Positions 15,254 through 22,729 of a DNA stretch of 24,946 bases are shown piece after piece. The notes below the pieces were generated by a model, which ran no database searches, had not been told where the DNA came from, and worked only from the letters and a program-made list of their open reading frames with translations. The stretch is from the IMG/VR virus record IMGVR_UViG_3300033141_002619, positions 1-24,946 of that record. One strand, given 5' to 3'. The stretch is from a virus. Positions within the stretch are counted from its first letter, which is position 1; every line of letters begins with the position of its first letter. A program made the position numbers and the translations under genes.

Positions 15254-15586
15254 TCAATCACTCCAAGATAATACCTTCAGCGATTGCCCACGAAGATGGC
15301 AATGCCAGTCGAACACAAACTGGGCCACCTCTTTCACCGACGCCCACTCCGACGGACTGTTACGAAAGTCTCCCTTCCGATGCCGGAGGAGCATCTGCCG
15401 CCATCGAAGAAAATGTGCCTCCATCTCTTTCGGCACCGGAAATGGCTCACCGCCGGTGGCTCGTCCATACAACTCGCAAACGGTGAGGAATAGCTCCCCT
15501 ATCTTTTCCGCCAATCCCCGATAGTTTGGGTTGCTCGGCTTGAGCACGTCCCCATGAATCACCTGCCCGTTTCCCCGATGAGTCAC
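15254..15586 (-). CDS. Hypothetical protein (110 aa)
   Basis: This 110-residue protein begins at a GTG that overlaps the SEC-C gene's stop (GTGA), with GAGGGAG about 9 nt upstream. The N-terminus is polar (GNGQVIHGDVLKPSNPNYRG), then helical with several Trp, His and Arg residues (MEAHFLRWRQMLLRHRKGDF, AQFVFDWHCHL). It is soluble and has no recognised motif. It lies in the five-gene run between the nuclease-like gene and the structured leader, so it could be an accessory or protective factor for the effectors, but nothing in its sequence shows this. Confidence 0.62.
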   Translation of the reverse strand: MTHRGNGQVIHGDVLKPSNPNYRGLAEKIGELFLTVCELYGRATGGEPFPVPKEMEAHFLRWRQMLLRHRKGDFRNSPSEWASVKEVAQFVFDWHCHLRGQSLKVLSWSD

Positions 15587-15741
15587 GTTCTAAGCTCCCT
15601 CATGCAGCATTGCTTGAACTTTCGCCCGCTTCCACATGGACAGCGGTCATTTCGCTTGACCTTCTTTTCACGAAGAGTGGCAACTATCACATGATTGACA
15701 CGTTTCAGAGCTTCCTCAATTTCTTCCCTGATGACAATCAT
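15583..15741 (-). CDS. SEC-C motif zinc-binding mini-protein (52 aa)
   Basis: The C-terminal half carries a clear SEC-C metal-binding motif, KRNDRCPCGSGRKFKQCC, with the CxC...CC cysteines that bind zinc in the SecA C-terminal tail and in many stand-alone proteins. The N-terminal half is one amphipathic helix (IREEIEEALKRVNHVIVATL). The ATG at 15741 overlaps the preceding stop by four bases (ATGA) and is preferred over a start at 15774. SEC-C modules serve as protein-protein or nucleic-acid contact devices. This one is minimal, a helix plus a SEC-C motif. Its place directly after the effector-like genes suggests an adaptor role, which is inference. Confidence 0.75.
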   Translation of the reverse strand: MIVIREEIEEALKRVNHVIVATLREKKVKRNDRCPCGSGRKFKQCCMRELRT

Positions 15742-16010
15742 TCTCGACCCTTTCCTTCTTTTGCTTCTCCACACCCGTCCGTCACGAACACTGGCGTCTT
15801 TGCTTCTCCCAACATTTCGGCTATGTATGACACAGTCGACAGCTTCCTTGTTTCTGCGATCACTCTTCCAACCAACTCCTCGTCTGCCTCTCCAGCTTCT
15901 AGAAACTCATTCAAAGCAGGACTTCCAACCTCTCTCAACTGAACAACACCCTTGTTGGTGGCCAAGTCTCCCAGCCACTTCTCATCACCATCTTCTAACC
16001 AGTATCCCAT
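15738..16010 (-). CDS. Hypothetical protein next to nuclease-like gene, candidate effector partner (90 aa)
   Basis: A 90-residue acidic protein that begins 1 nt after the stop of the nuclease-like gene, with GAGGTTGAG upstream. It contains DGDEKWLGDLATNKGVVQLR, then SPALNEFLEAGEADEELVG and helices, ending in a Gly/Glu/Lys-rich tail. It is small, acidic and directly behind a putative toxin gene, features common among immunity proteins. Phage virion effectors do not always have them, so this is only a hypothesis. I have a vague memory of similar 'ATN.G...L' small proteins beside MuF regions but cannot name a family. Confidence 0.65.
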   Translation of the reverse strand: MGYWLEDGDEKWLGDLATNKGVVQLREVGSPALNEFLEAGEADEELVGRVIAETRKLSTVSYIAEMLGEAKTPVFVTDGCGEAKEGKGRE

Positions 16011-16011
16011 C

Positions 16012-16602
16012 TCAGCTCAACCTCTCTCTTAGTTCGCTTACAGTCACACGATCCATGCTGCTTAAGCGGAACGCCCCGACTCCATTCTTGTGGTAGTATA
16101 CCCTTTTTCCTCCACGAATATCAATCGCGATCGTGTGCATCTGCATTCTTCTCTTCTCCGCGAAAGCTTCCTTCCGTCGTCTCGACTTCGGATGCACCGT
16201 GATCTTGTCATTGTTATTATCCATAACAGTCTTGACTTCGACCGCATGCTTGCCCTTCAACACATCGAAAGCGTCATTATCGTCCGTTTCTCGTCCCCTG
16301 ACCAACTTAGCCAACCTTGCTTGCTCAGCCTCACCCCGGCGCTGCTTTTCGGCAGTGCTGGGTTTGTGTGTACGCTTGGCCCGCTTGGCTCTCGATTCTG
16401 TTGCAGCTCCTACTCCACCTCCAGAAGCAAACCTCCCGAGCTCATCACGGTTTGGATTGTACTTTTGCTGAAGTTGTCCAACCCCCTTCTCCTCTTCTTC
16501 CTCCTCCTCGACTGCTCCAATCGTGTCCTTTGATCGCTCATCCCAAGGCCAAACGAAATCGTCAGCCTCGGCTATGAACTTCTCTCGTCTCTTCTCAGTC
16601 AT
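16012..16602 (-). CDS. Linker-borne PD-(D/E)XK-like nuclease domain protein (196 aa)
   Basis: The ATG overlaps the MuF gene stop by four bases (ATGA). Residues 1-46 are charged and include a Glu run (VEEEEEEEKG), followed by the shared linker KYNPNRDELGRFASGGG (47-63), a basic helical region, and a C-terminal domain. That domain reads AFDVLKGKHAVEVKTVM (111-127), then ITVHPKSRRRK and MQMHTIAIDIRGGKRVYY. Asp113, Glu122, Val123 and Lys124 fit the D-(x8)-E-x-K core of PD-(D/E)XK nucleases, and the later basic helix and strand fit the fold. From memory, similar C-terminal domains occur near MuF/portal genes of other phages. The same Glu run and linker occur in the upstream MuF protein before its C-terminal effector domain. 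It is probably a detached effector cassette; nuclease activity is predicted only. Confidence 0.72.
   Translation of the reverse strand: MTEKRREKFIAEADDFVWPWDERSKDTIGAVEEEEEEEKGVGQLQQKYNPNRDELGRFASGGGVGAATESRAKRAKRTHKPSTAEKQRRGEAEQARLAKLVRGRETDDNDAFDVLKGKHAVEVKTVMDNNNDKITVHPKSRRRKEAFAEKRRMQMHTIAIDIRGGKRVYYHKNGVGAFRLSSMDRVTVSELRERLS
16415..16464 (-). repeat. Linker repeat copy A (nuclease-like gene)
   Basis: Encodes KYNPNRDELGRFASGGG before the PD-(D/E)XK-like domain. It matches the copies at 19762 and 18988 at the protein level and differs from them by a few synonymous bases. Confidence 0.8.
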
Positions 16603-19600
16603 GATGCCTGCTCCAATCGAATCACTGTGTATCCCGAATCCCGTCCTCTCTCTCCCTCTATGTCTACATCCGTGTCAATCCCAACTACTCGAAATCTGGA
16701 CGAGCGGGGTAATACCACTTCTCTTTCCTCCTGAAACCAACTGATTGATTCCACTGCTGCTCCCTTGTTAGCCGTTATTTGCAGCAAAACTTTGTCATCA
16801 CTAGTATACCCAATCGCTTGCTCCACTGAGAACGAAGTCGATACAAACCCATCATCTCTGATCGTCCCTCCCTCTTCCATCACCCGTCGCGCATTTTCCA
16901 ATACTTGGTTTGCATTTCGTCCACATCCACGGTAGGTAGTGGCAGGCGGTACGATCGGTGTATTCGTGACCTCATCCATGTGCTCTTTGATCCTCTCGCT
17001 TTTGGGATCCAACTCTTCCCCACGTCGCAACGCTTCGTTGATAGTTTTATAATCATCTTTCGTATAACTAGACACTGAGTAATCCATAGTGGTTTCCGTT
17101 TCCTTCACATTCTCATCATATGCTGCGACCTTTCTCATAACATCCTCCTGATTCTTCTTTAAGTTCGGTGGCAACGGGAGATCACCCGCGCTCTCGATAA
17201 GTCTCCCACTTCCTTCTTCCCCTGCTACTCCTTCTCCTCCTTCTCCTGCTACTCCACCCCCACCTCCAGGACCGGAAGTAAACCTTCCAAGCTCATCATG
17301 GTATGGGTTGTACTTCTGTCGATACCATTCGACCCCCTTCTCCTCTTCCTCTTCCTCTTCCTCCTCCTCGACTGCTCCCTGCCTTCGCTCAAGCTCTTCT
17401 GCCACTTCTTCAAAATCCTCAGCCAACTCCGAGATACGACGTTTCCATTTCTCCATTTCTCTTCTCGTGGGCTTCCTTCCGGCTTTGCGAGCTTGCTCTT
17501 GCTCCTCCCTCAACTTTCTCAACTCTCTTCTGATTCTTTCCAGCTCAGCCTCCAAGTCCGCGGCTCCCAACGCAGCGGCGGCCCTCTGTACCTCTGAAAC
17601 TCGCTCTTCTTCCTGTGCTATTTCTTCTTCCTTGCCCTCAACTTCTTGCTCCTCCACACGAGTCCAGTATTCCTCGATCTCCCGCTGGGCTGCCTCCTCG
17701 TCCATCCCGAACTCAACCGTCAACGAGCATTGACAATTGCAACGTTCTTCGGGCGGCAAGGAAACATGCCCCGGCCAAGGTATCTCATAGCCGGACAGAT
17801 TCCACATTCCGTTCTCATCCTCCGGCACGCCGTCCAAATTGGCATGAGTCGCTCGCGTCGTGTTTCCGAGCACGGAGAGCCAGGCCTGCTTCATCGGCAC
17901 CTTCGGTCCCAATTCTCGCTGCAACTGAGCAACACTATCCTTCCTCGCTCCGTTCAAGGCATTGCCAGACTCCGTCCTCGCAATGTTCTCCGATCTGCGA
18001 CGGGCGTAGCGAAAGCCACCGTCCTCAAAATACTTACGAAGCTGCGTAGCCATCTCACCGATCGACTGTCCCTCAGCCAATCCCCGACGAAGCACCCGCT
18101 CTGCGTCTCCCATCGTCGTCTCAGAGATCGAGTTCCAGTAGTCCTCGGCAAACGACTCGGTAAGACGCTGAGCGATGCTCTTCTGCATCCATCTTGGGAT
18201 CTCGTTCAAGATGCCCAGAGGCAAATCGGAAGCCTCGAAGGCTTCGACCAACGAATCCCAATCGGCTACGTTCTCCTCGGCCCACTCCGCGGCGGTGGTA
18301 GCCTTAGTAGCTCTGAGAGAAGAGAACGACTTACTCTCCGTCTCAGGATGCCAGTTGATCATCGTCACTTCCGACTCGCCCGGTGCCCCCATCATCCGAC
18401 CGATCCCGCCGATGCTTATGTACCCATCGGAAATCATCTCCCCGATGTCTCTAGAGTGCGATACTTCTATTCTACTTTCTCCCCCGATATATTGCGTTGC
18501 TGCGCCTCTCGGGTCTGTTGTCCAAGATTCAACTTCATTCTTTCCCACGCTGCCACCCCGATACAACTTCGTAGCTGGAACATCGCCCCTCTCCTTACTG
18601 CCTTCATAGTGAGCAGCCAAAAGCGACGTCTCGGCCAAGGCTACATCTCGCATCAACTTTCCACGAGGAGAATCCTCTTGCATCATACCTATGATTTTCT
18701 TGTCCGATGCTTCCTGAACAGATGCTACGCTCCCGTGTCCCCTCAACGTCTCGTTCACCTCTTCGTATGCCTCCCTGCTATGTCCCAACTTCTCCACGTA
18801 GAACTCCTCCCCAGCCTTTCCGGCAAGCGGATTCGTCATCCCTTCCCTGGCCGCTGTCAATGCATCCAACTCCGATCCTCTGGCATCATACCACCCGCTG
18901 GGTTGTTCCCCTAAGATCTGCGACATCTCCTGATATGACCTTGTGCCCTGAATTTCTTCAACTCCCCCTATTCCACCTCCCCCTCCTCCTCCAGAAGCAA
19001 ACCTCCCAAGCTCATCACGATTCGGGTTGTACTTCAGTCCTTTCTTTCCCCCCTTCTTCCGTACATCTACGCCGAACGATAGGAACAGATCCTCTTCCTT
19101 CTTAGAAGCCAATCCACCTCCACCTCCACCTCCACCTCCACCTCCACCGCCATCTGAATCATCCTTCAACAATTCCCAACCACTTGGCAGATCTACGGCC
19201 TCTTCGGGAAGCTCGGCAAACAGACAAAGCCACCGAGCTTGGCCAGCTTGCTTTCTAACCTTCACTCCTTGCATCTCCGCTGCTTTGCGAAACCCTTCAG
19301 CAGCCGATGGATTCGTAGAAGCCTTCAATTGATATTGAAGCTGGCACCATGTCCCAGAAGCATGCAAACAGCGACTCTCTTGCTTACCGCTAGGCACCCC
19401 TTTTCTTGTGAGACGATTATGTTCCAACTCATGTCGGATCACGCCAGCACCAAATCCAGGACCGAATTCTTCTAGACCTCCGCTATCCAGAACGAGTTTC
19501 CCCTTCTTCGATTGTCCATACGCTCTGGCCTGTGGCCTTACATCCACAGTGAGGTTGCTCAACTCTCCAGCCATAACCTTGCTATCCATAACAAGATGAG

Positions 19601-20231
19601 CAACAGCTTCTATCGTCTCATTCTCAAGCGCCTTGGGTGCTTCTATCCTTACCCCACATGCCTCTACGGCCGCTCGATTCACCTCGGGATCCGTTCCCTT
19701 GCTACTCTTCCAATTCTGTCTAGCTTCTTTCCACTCCGATTCCGAAAAACCTCCCGTACCACCTCCAGAAGCAAACCTCCCAAGCTCATCACGATTCGGG
19801 TTGTACTTCAGTCCTTTCTTTCCTCTCTTCTTCCTTCGTACATCCACACCGTAAGACATCAGGTGGACAACGCCTGCCTCGGCCATCTTCCTCGCCAACA
19901 CGGGCAACAAGCGATTCGTCAACTCGGAATGCCACTCCATCGGATCGAAGATCAGAGAAACAATACCAGAGGCAGAACCGGGGACGACTGCCTTGCTTGG
20001 TCTCACTTCCAGCTTTCGCAGCCGCGAAACCATCGACCGTCCTTGTTCGACGAAGAACGGAATCAAAACCTTCGTCACCTCTCGTTCGGCATCGAGGAAT
20101 TGCCGATTGGCTACCACCTTCTGTACCAACCGCCGGTTCTTGACGATCAAGCTTCGACGCCGATGATGGACAGCAGTGGCCTTCCTTCGCAATTCGGCAG
20201 CTTGCAATCCCCGTCGAGTCAGCACCGACAT
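16599..20231 (-). CDS. MuF head protein carrying zincin-like and two ADP-ribosyltransferase-like domains (1210 aa)
   Basis: MuF proteins are minor head proteins that bind the portal and enter the capsid. Domains in order: helical MuF N-terminus (1-135); linker copy at 142-158; a zincin-like domain with HELEH at 267-271; a poly-Gly run (about 361-373); linker copy at 400-416; an ADP-ribosyltransferase-like domain with LYRGG (Arg558), SWT (569-571) and ESE (619-621); the MuF core with IARTESGNALNGARKD (Glu754) and the CNCQC cysteines (831-835); a long charged coiled coil with a Glu run; linker copy at 973; and a C-terminal ADP-ribosyltransferase-like domain with YRG (Arg1101), STS (1131-1133) and ERE (1169-1171). 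The ATG at 20231 overlaps the portal stop by 13 nt and has GGAG with 6-7 nt spacing. Ordinary MuF proteins are several times shorter. Virion-injected polymorphic toxin is the likely role; activities are predicted, not shown. Confidence 0.85.
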   Translation of the reverse strand: MSVLTRRGLQAAELRRKATAVHHRRRSLIVKNRRLVQKVVANRQFLDAEREVTKVLIPFFVEQGRSMVSRLRKLEVRPSKAVVPGSASGIVSLIFDPMEWHSELTNRLLPVLARKMAEAGVVHLMSYGVDVRRKKRGKKGLKYNPNRDELGRFASGGGTGGFSESEWKEARQNWKSSKGTDPEVNRAAVEACGVRIEAPKALENETIEAVAHLVMDSKVMAGELSNLTVDVRPQARAYGQSKKGKLVLDSGGLEEFGPGFGAGVIRHELEHNRLTRKGVPSGKQESRCLHASGTWCQLQYQLKASTNPSAAEGFRKAAEMQGVKVRKQAGQARWLCLFAELPEEAVDLPSGWELLKDDSDGGGGGGGGGGGGGLASKKEEDLFLSFGVDVRKKGGKKGLKYNPNRDELGRFASGGGGGGGIGGVEEIQGTRSYQEMSQILGEQPSGWYDARGSELDALTAAREGMTNPLAGKAGEEFYVEKLGHSREAYEEVNETLRGHGSVASVQEASDKKIIGMMQEDSPRGKLMRDVALAETSLLAAHYEGSKERGDVPATKLYRGGSVGKNEVESWTTDPRGAATQYIGGESRIEVSHSRDIGEMISDGYISIGGIGRMMGAPGESEVTMINWHPETESKSFSSLRATKATTAAEWAEENVADWDSLVEAFEASDLPLGILNEIPRWMQKSIAQRLTESFAEDYWNSISETTMGDAERVLRRGLAEGQSIGEMATQLRKYFEDGGFRYARRRSENIARTESGNALNGARKDSVAQLQRELGPKVPMKQAWLSVLGNTTRATHANLDGVPEDENGMWNLSGYEIPWPGHVSLPPEERCNCQCSLTVEFGMDEEAAQREIEEYWTRVEEQEVEGKEEEIAQEEERVSEVQRAAAALGAADLEAELERIRRELRKLREEQEQARKAGRKPTRREMEKWKRRISELAEDFEEVAEELERRQGAVEEEEEEEEEEKGVEWYRQKYNPYHDELGRFTSGPGGGGGVAGEGGEGVAGEEGSGRLIESAGDLPLPPNLKKNQEDVMRKVAAYDENVKETETTMDYSVSSYTKDDYKTINEALRRGEELDPKSERIKEHMDEVTNTPIVPPATTYRGCGRNANQVLENARRVMEEGGTIRDDGFVSTSFSVEQAIGYTSDDKVLLQITANKGAAVESISWFQEEREVVLPRSSRFRVVGIDTDVDIEGERGRDSGYTVIRLEQAS
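17257..17315 (-). repeat. Linker repeat copy B (before C-terminal ADP-ribosyltransferase-like domain)
   Basis: Encodes the diverged copy KYNPYHDELGRFTSGPGGGG at residue 973 onward. A Glu run and KGV precede it, as in the separate nuclease-like protein. Confidence 0.8.
18988..19049 (-). repeat. 62-bp direct repeat, copy C
   Basis: Identical over 62 bp to 19762-19823, offset exactly 774 bp (258 codons). It encodes the linker at residues 400-416 and part of the basic KKGLK stretch before it. The protein-level duplication extends further upstream (LSFGVDVRKK against MSYGVDVRRK). Confidence 0.9.
19114..19149 (-). repeat. Hexanucleotide repeat encoding poly-Gly
   Basis: Five CCACCT units and one CCACCG unit on the plus strand encode most of the Gly run between the zincin-like domain and linker copy C. 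The unit is two codons, so slippage would change length without breaking the frame. Confidence 0.85.
19762..19823 (-). repeat. 62-bp direct repeat, copy D
   Basis: Partner of the repeat at 18988-19049. It encodes the linker at residues 142-158, right after the helical MuF N-terminus. The zincin-like domain lies between the two copies. Confidence 0.9.
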
Positions 20232-21886
20232 TCCACACTCCTCAAGATCCGCTCGGCCTGCTGCTCAGGCTCTTCCAAAGCTTTAGCTAACAGGAGGTTC
20301 GCTACCTTCAACTCCTCCACAGCTTCATCCATGTTCTCGCCCTCTTCCAGCTCTTCTTCCCTCTCAGGCTTCTCCCCTTCAGCAGGTGGCTTCGGAGGTT
20401 TTGGAGGCTCAGGCTTCGACAATCCGACGCCAGCAATCTCCTTGGCCATATCGGTCGGGATACCCATACCCTCTAAAATCGCAACGGTTTGCTCCTGCTG
20501 GATCATACCTTGACCAAGCAACCCAAGGATACCTTGAACTCCCTGCATCATGCTCGGCTGAATCACTGCCTGATTCAGATCCTCATCTGGAGATAAGCCC
20601 ATCTCTGCCCGTAGCTCGTTCTGCGAAATGTCTCCTGAAGCACGCATCGACAAGAACGTCGATGTACGTCGATCAGGATTCGATGCCTGACATTGCTCAA
20701 ACCAGATCAGCAATCGCTCGTCTCCGTAGATCGAGCCCAGCAAGTTTGTAAGCAATGTCGAGAGCATATCCAGGTAGGTGTTCACCCGCTTGTAGAATCG
20801 TTCCTCAATGATTTCAGCTTGGCTTCGCGAGCCTGGTATGAATTCGCCGAGAATGAACGAGTGGACGCCGAAAGCTGACAAGATCCGCGTCTTGAGTTTG
20901 TCCTCCGTCCTGTCCCAGCCCATCTCGCGGTTCGTCAGAGAGAATGACTTCACATCTTCAACCAAGCCATCGACGATGAACGCCGTGCCTTGATTCATAT
21001 CTCCCAAGATATTCTGCCGAAGGGCATGATGGATCATGCGTCGTTGCTGACCCATCAACACCGGCCGCACCACCTTACCTTGCATACTCTGATAAGGCCC
21101 TTGAGCCATAGTGACGATCACTGACGGAAAGATCCCATTCCGAAAGAATTTCTCCTGTCCATTGAGCATTTGCTCATGAATCCTCAACGTTCTAAGCTGA
21201 GACGAAGCCGGAGCCAAGGCAGCCAATGGATCACCCGGATTCGGCAACATGGCGAAACCCACTTGTGTGCGGTCAAGTATAGCAGGCTCTACCCCGACCA
21301 CTCTCGGATTCTTCACTTCAAATCGAGAGAACAGCCCTTGCTCATGATTTGGCTTCACCCATGTCGATGGCAGACTGTACAATTCCGGCTTCTTCAAACG
21401 CTTAGAATAGCCAAGAGCGATATATGCTATGCCTGTCAACATCAAATTAGCAAAGAACGAATAGACGAACTGCCATTTTTCCTGGATCGGATTCGGATGA
21501 TCCAACAAATCCACAAGCGGGTGATCCTTTTGAATCTCGTATTCCACCTCAGCCGTCTTTTGACGAATCGTCTCTGTCATCCGCTTTAGTTCGCAAAGCT
21601 TCTTCCCCTGCGGCTTTGCCTTGGATCCAGACAAACGAGCCACAACCAAAGGCTGTCCCGCTCCCTCACTAGCCAAAGCGTTGACTGCGGAATAGACCCA
21701 CTCTCGCATCATGCCATATCGCTCAGCGAAGACTTGCTGATCCTGCCAACTCGTCATCCCAGCCAACGGAGCGGGAGGAACAAAATCCAACGGGACTCCA
21801 ACTGCCTTTTCCCTCGTCCCATTATCATAAGCTGCCATAGCCACAGCCTCCGTCCTGCGGATCGCCTTCGTCAACGCCGAGCCCAT
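20219..21886 (-). CDS. Portal protein, HK97-like (555 aa)
   Basis: The portal forms the dodecameric DNA channel at one capsid vertex. The sequence follows the HK97/Phage_portal pattern: MMREWVYSAVNALASEGAGQ near the N-terminus, a helical region containing DHPLVDLLDHPNP, the stretch YSFFANLMLTGIAYIALGYS, then EKFFRNGIFPSVIVT, the GWDRTEDKLKTRILSAFGVH helix, QAEIIEERFYKRVN, and the C-terminal LRAEMGLSPDEDLNQ. A Pro/Lys-rich linker and acidic helix close the protein. GGAGAGCAGAG precedes the ATG. It immediately precedes the MuF gene with a 13-nt overlap, the common portal-MuF pairing. Length is normal for the family, slightly extended at the C-terminus. Confidence 0.93.
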   Translation of the reverse strand: MGSALTKAIRRTEAVAMAAYDNGTREKAVGVPLDFVPPAPLAGMTSWQDQQVFAERYGMMREWVYSAVNALASEGAGQPLVVARLSGSKAKPQGKKLCELKRMTETIRQKTAEVEYEIQKDHPLVDLLDHPNPIQEKWQFVYSFFANLMLTGIAYIALGYSKRLKKPELYSLPSTWVKPNHEQGLFSRFEVKNPRVVGVEPAILDRTQVGFAMLPNPGDPLAALAPASSQLRTLRIHEQMLNGQEKFFRNGIFPSVIVTMAQGPYQSMQGKVVRPVLMGQQRRMIHHALRQNILGDMNQGTAFIVDGLVEDVKSFSLTNREMGWDRTEDKLKTRILSAFGVHSFILGEFIPGSRSQAEIIEERFYKRVNTYLDMLSTLLTNLLGSIYGDERLLIWFEQCQASNPDRRTSTFLSMRASGDISQNELRAEMGLSPDEDLNQAVIQPSMMQGVQGILGLLGQGMIQQEQTVAILEGMGIPTDMAKEIAGVGLSKPEPPKPPKPPAEGEKPEREEELEEGENMDEAVEELKVANLLLAKALEEPEQQAERILRSVECRC

Positions 21887-21901
21887 CTCTGCTCTCCTGT
21901 C

Positions 21902-22327
21902 TTACATCTCTGTACTGGGAGCCATCTGCCCCCGGCGGTGGTTGGCCAGAGCGATGTTCGCTTCGCACATCGCTTGGTACTCTTTGATCCGGGCAGTGAG
22001 GGTCTCGATTGCTGCCGAATCGGCTTCATGCTCAGTTCTGAGTATCTCCATCGACTGCTCGGACCGTTCGATGGCCTGTAGAGCATCCTTGACATCCTCA
22101 GCTATTGTCTCGGCTATGGCTTTGGCCCGTTCGATCCGGGCAACCTCCCGAGTCATTGACTTTGCTACTCCCCGCTCCAACTTCAGCACTCGACGTACTG
22201 CTCGCTTCAGCCGGCGAGTGGAATCCTCCAAACGAGCCTGTGCCCGCTCTGACGCTTCGATTGCTCGTGATCGAGGGGGTCGTCGAAAAAGAAACGAATG
22301 CCAAAATACATCAATTCCTAGAATCAT
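21902..22327 (-). CDS. Coiled-coil hypothetical protein upstream of portal (141 aa)
   Basis: This protein is almost wholly helical and strongly charged, with an extended coiled coil from about residue 20 to 120. Its short N-terminus (MILGIDVFWHSFLFRRPPR) is hydrophobic then basic, and could be a weak membrane anchor or simply a buried helix. The ATG overlaps the preceding stop by four bases (ATGA). No motif points to an activity. Placement just before portal suggests an assembly or packaging accessory, perhaps structural scaffolding, but this is inference. Confidence 0.65.
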   Translation of the reverse strand: MILGIDVFWHSFLFRRPPRSRAIEASERAQARLEDSTRRLKRAVRRVLKLERGVAKSMTREVARIERAKAIAETIAEDVKDALQAIERSEQSMEILRTEHEADSAAIETLTARIKEYQAMCEANIALANHRRGQMAPSTEM

Positions 22328-22698
22328 TCCTTCTCACCCCCTTGCTTCTCACCAAACAATTCTCCCAAACCCTCTAGCTTTACGTTCTCCAACTCTTCTC
22401 TCTCTTCGCTGTCTTCCAGCAAGAACGGTGCTATTTCCAACGGAGTCGGAACGGGTGGCCTTTCAGCTTCCAACTGCTCATCCAACTTCTCGCGGAGCAA
22501 CCGAAGAGACTCTTCAAAGTCCCCCAACAGAAATCGCCACGTCACCTCACCAGCCAACCTCAACAGGTTCGGCTCACCCTTCCCTTCGGTCTCCTCTACA
22601 CACCACACGGCGATCATCCACCGCTTGCCCAGAACAGAATTGACAATCTCCCTCACTTCAGAGATTGCTTCTTGCTCGGTCAGCAACTGCTTCAACAT
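22324..22698 (-). CDS. Hypothetical acidic protein (124 aa)
   Basis: A 124-residue soluble protein with a good ribosome binding site (GAGGGAGAAGAGAG before the ATG). It has a helix-strand opening (EAISEVREIVNSVLGKRWMI), a Leu-rich helical middle (WRFLLGDFEESLRLLREKL) and a very acidic C-terminus. The final bases overlap the coiled-coil gene's start (ATGA). No family is recognised. Gene order places it in the small-gene run before the portal. Confidence 0.65.
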   Translation of the reverse strand: MLKQLLTEQEAISEVREIVNSVLGKRWMIAVWCVEETEGKGEPNLLRLAGEVTWRFLLGDFEESLRLLREKLDEQLEAERPPVPTPLEIAPFLLEDSEEREELENVKLEGLGELFGEKQGGEKE

Positions 22699-22729
22699 CT
22701 CTCTTCTCCCTCTGGTGTAGCAACCTATA

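Noticed and set aside
17646-18914. Plus-strand open frame of 422 codons
   Set aside because: It mirrors the MuF core and first ADP-ribosyltransferase-like region; Arg/His/Leu-rich shadow composition, with no domain pattern.
19512-20513. Plus-strand open frame of 333 codons over the MuF N-terminus and portal end
   Set aside because: Antisense shadow that crosses two well-supported genes.
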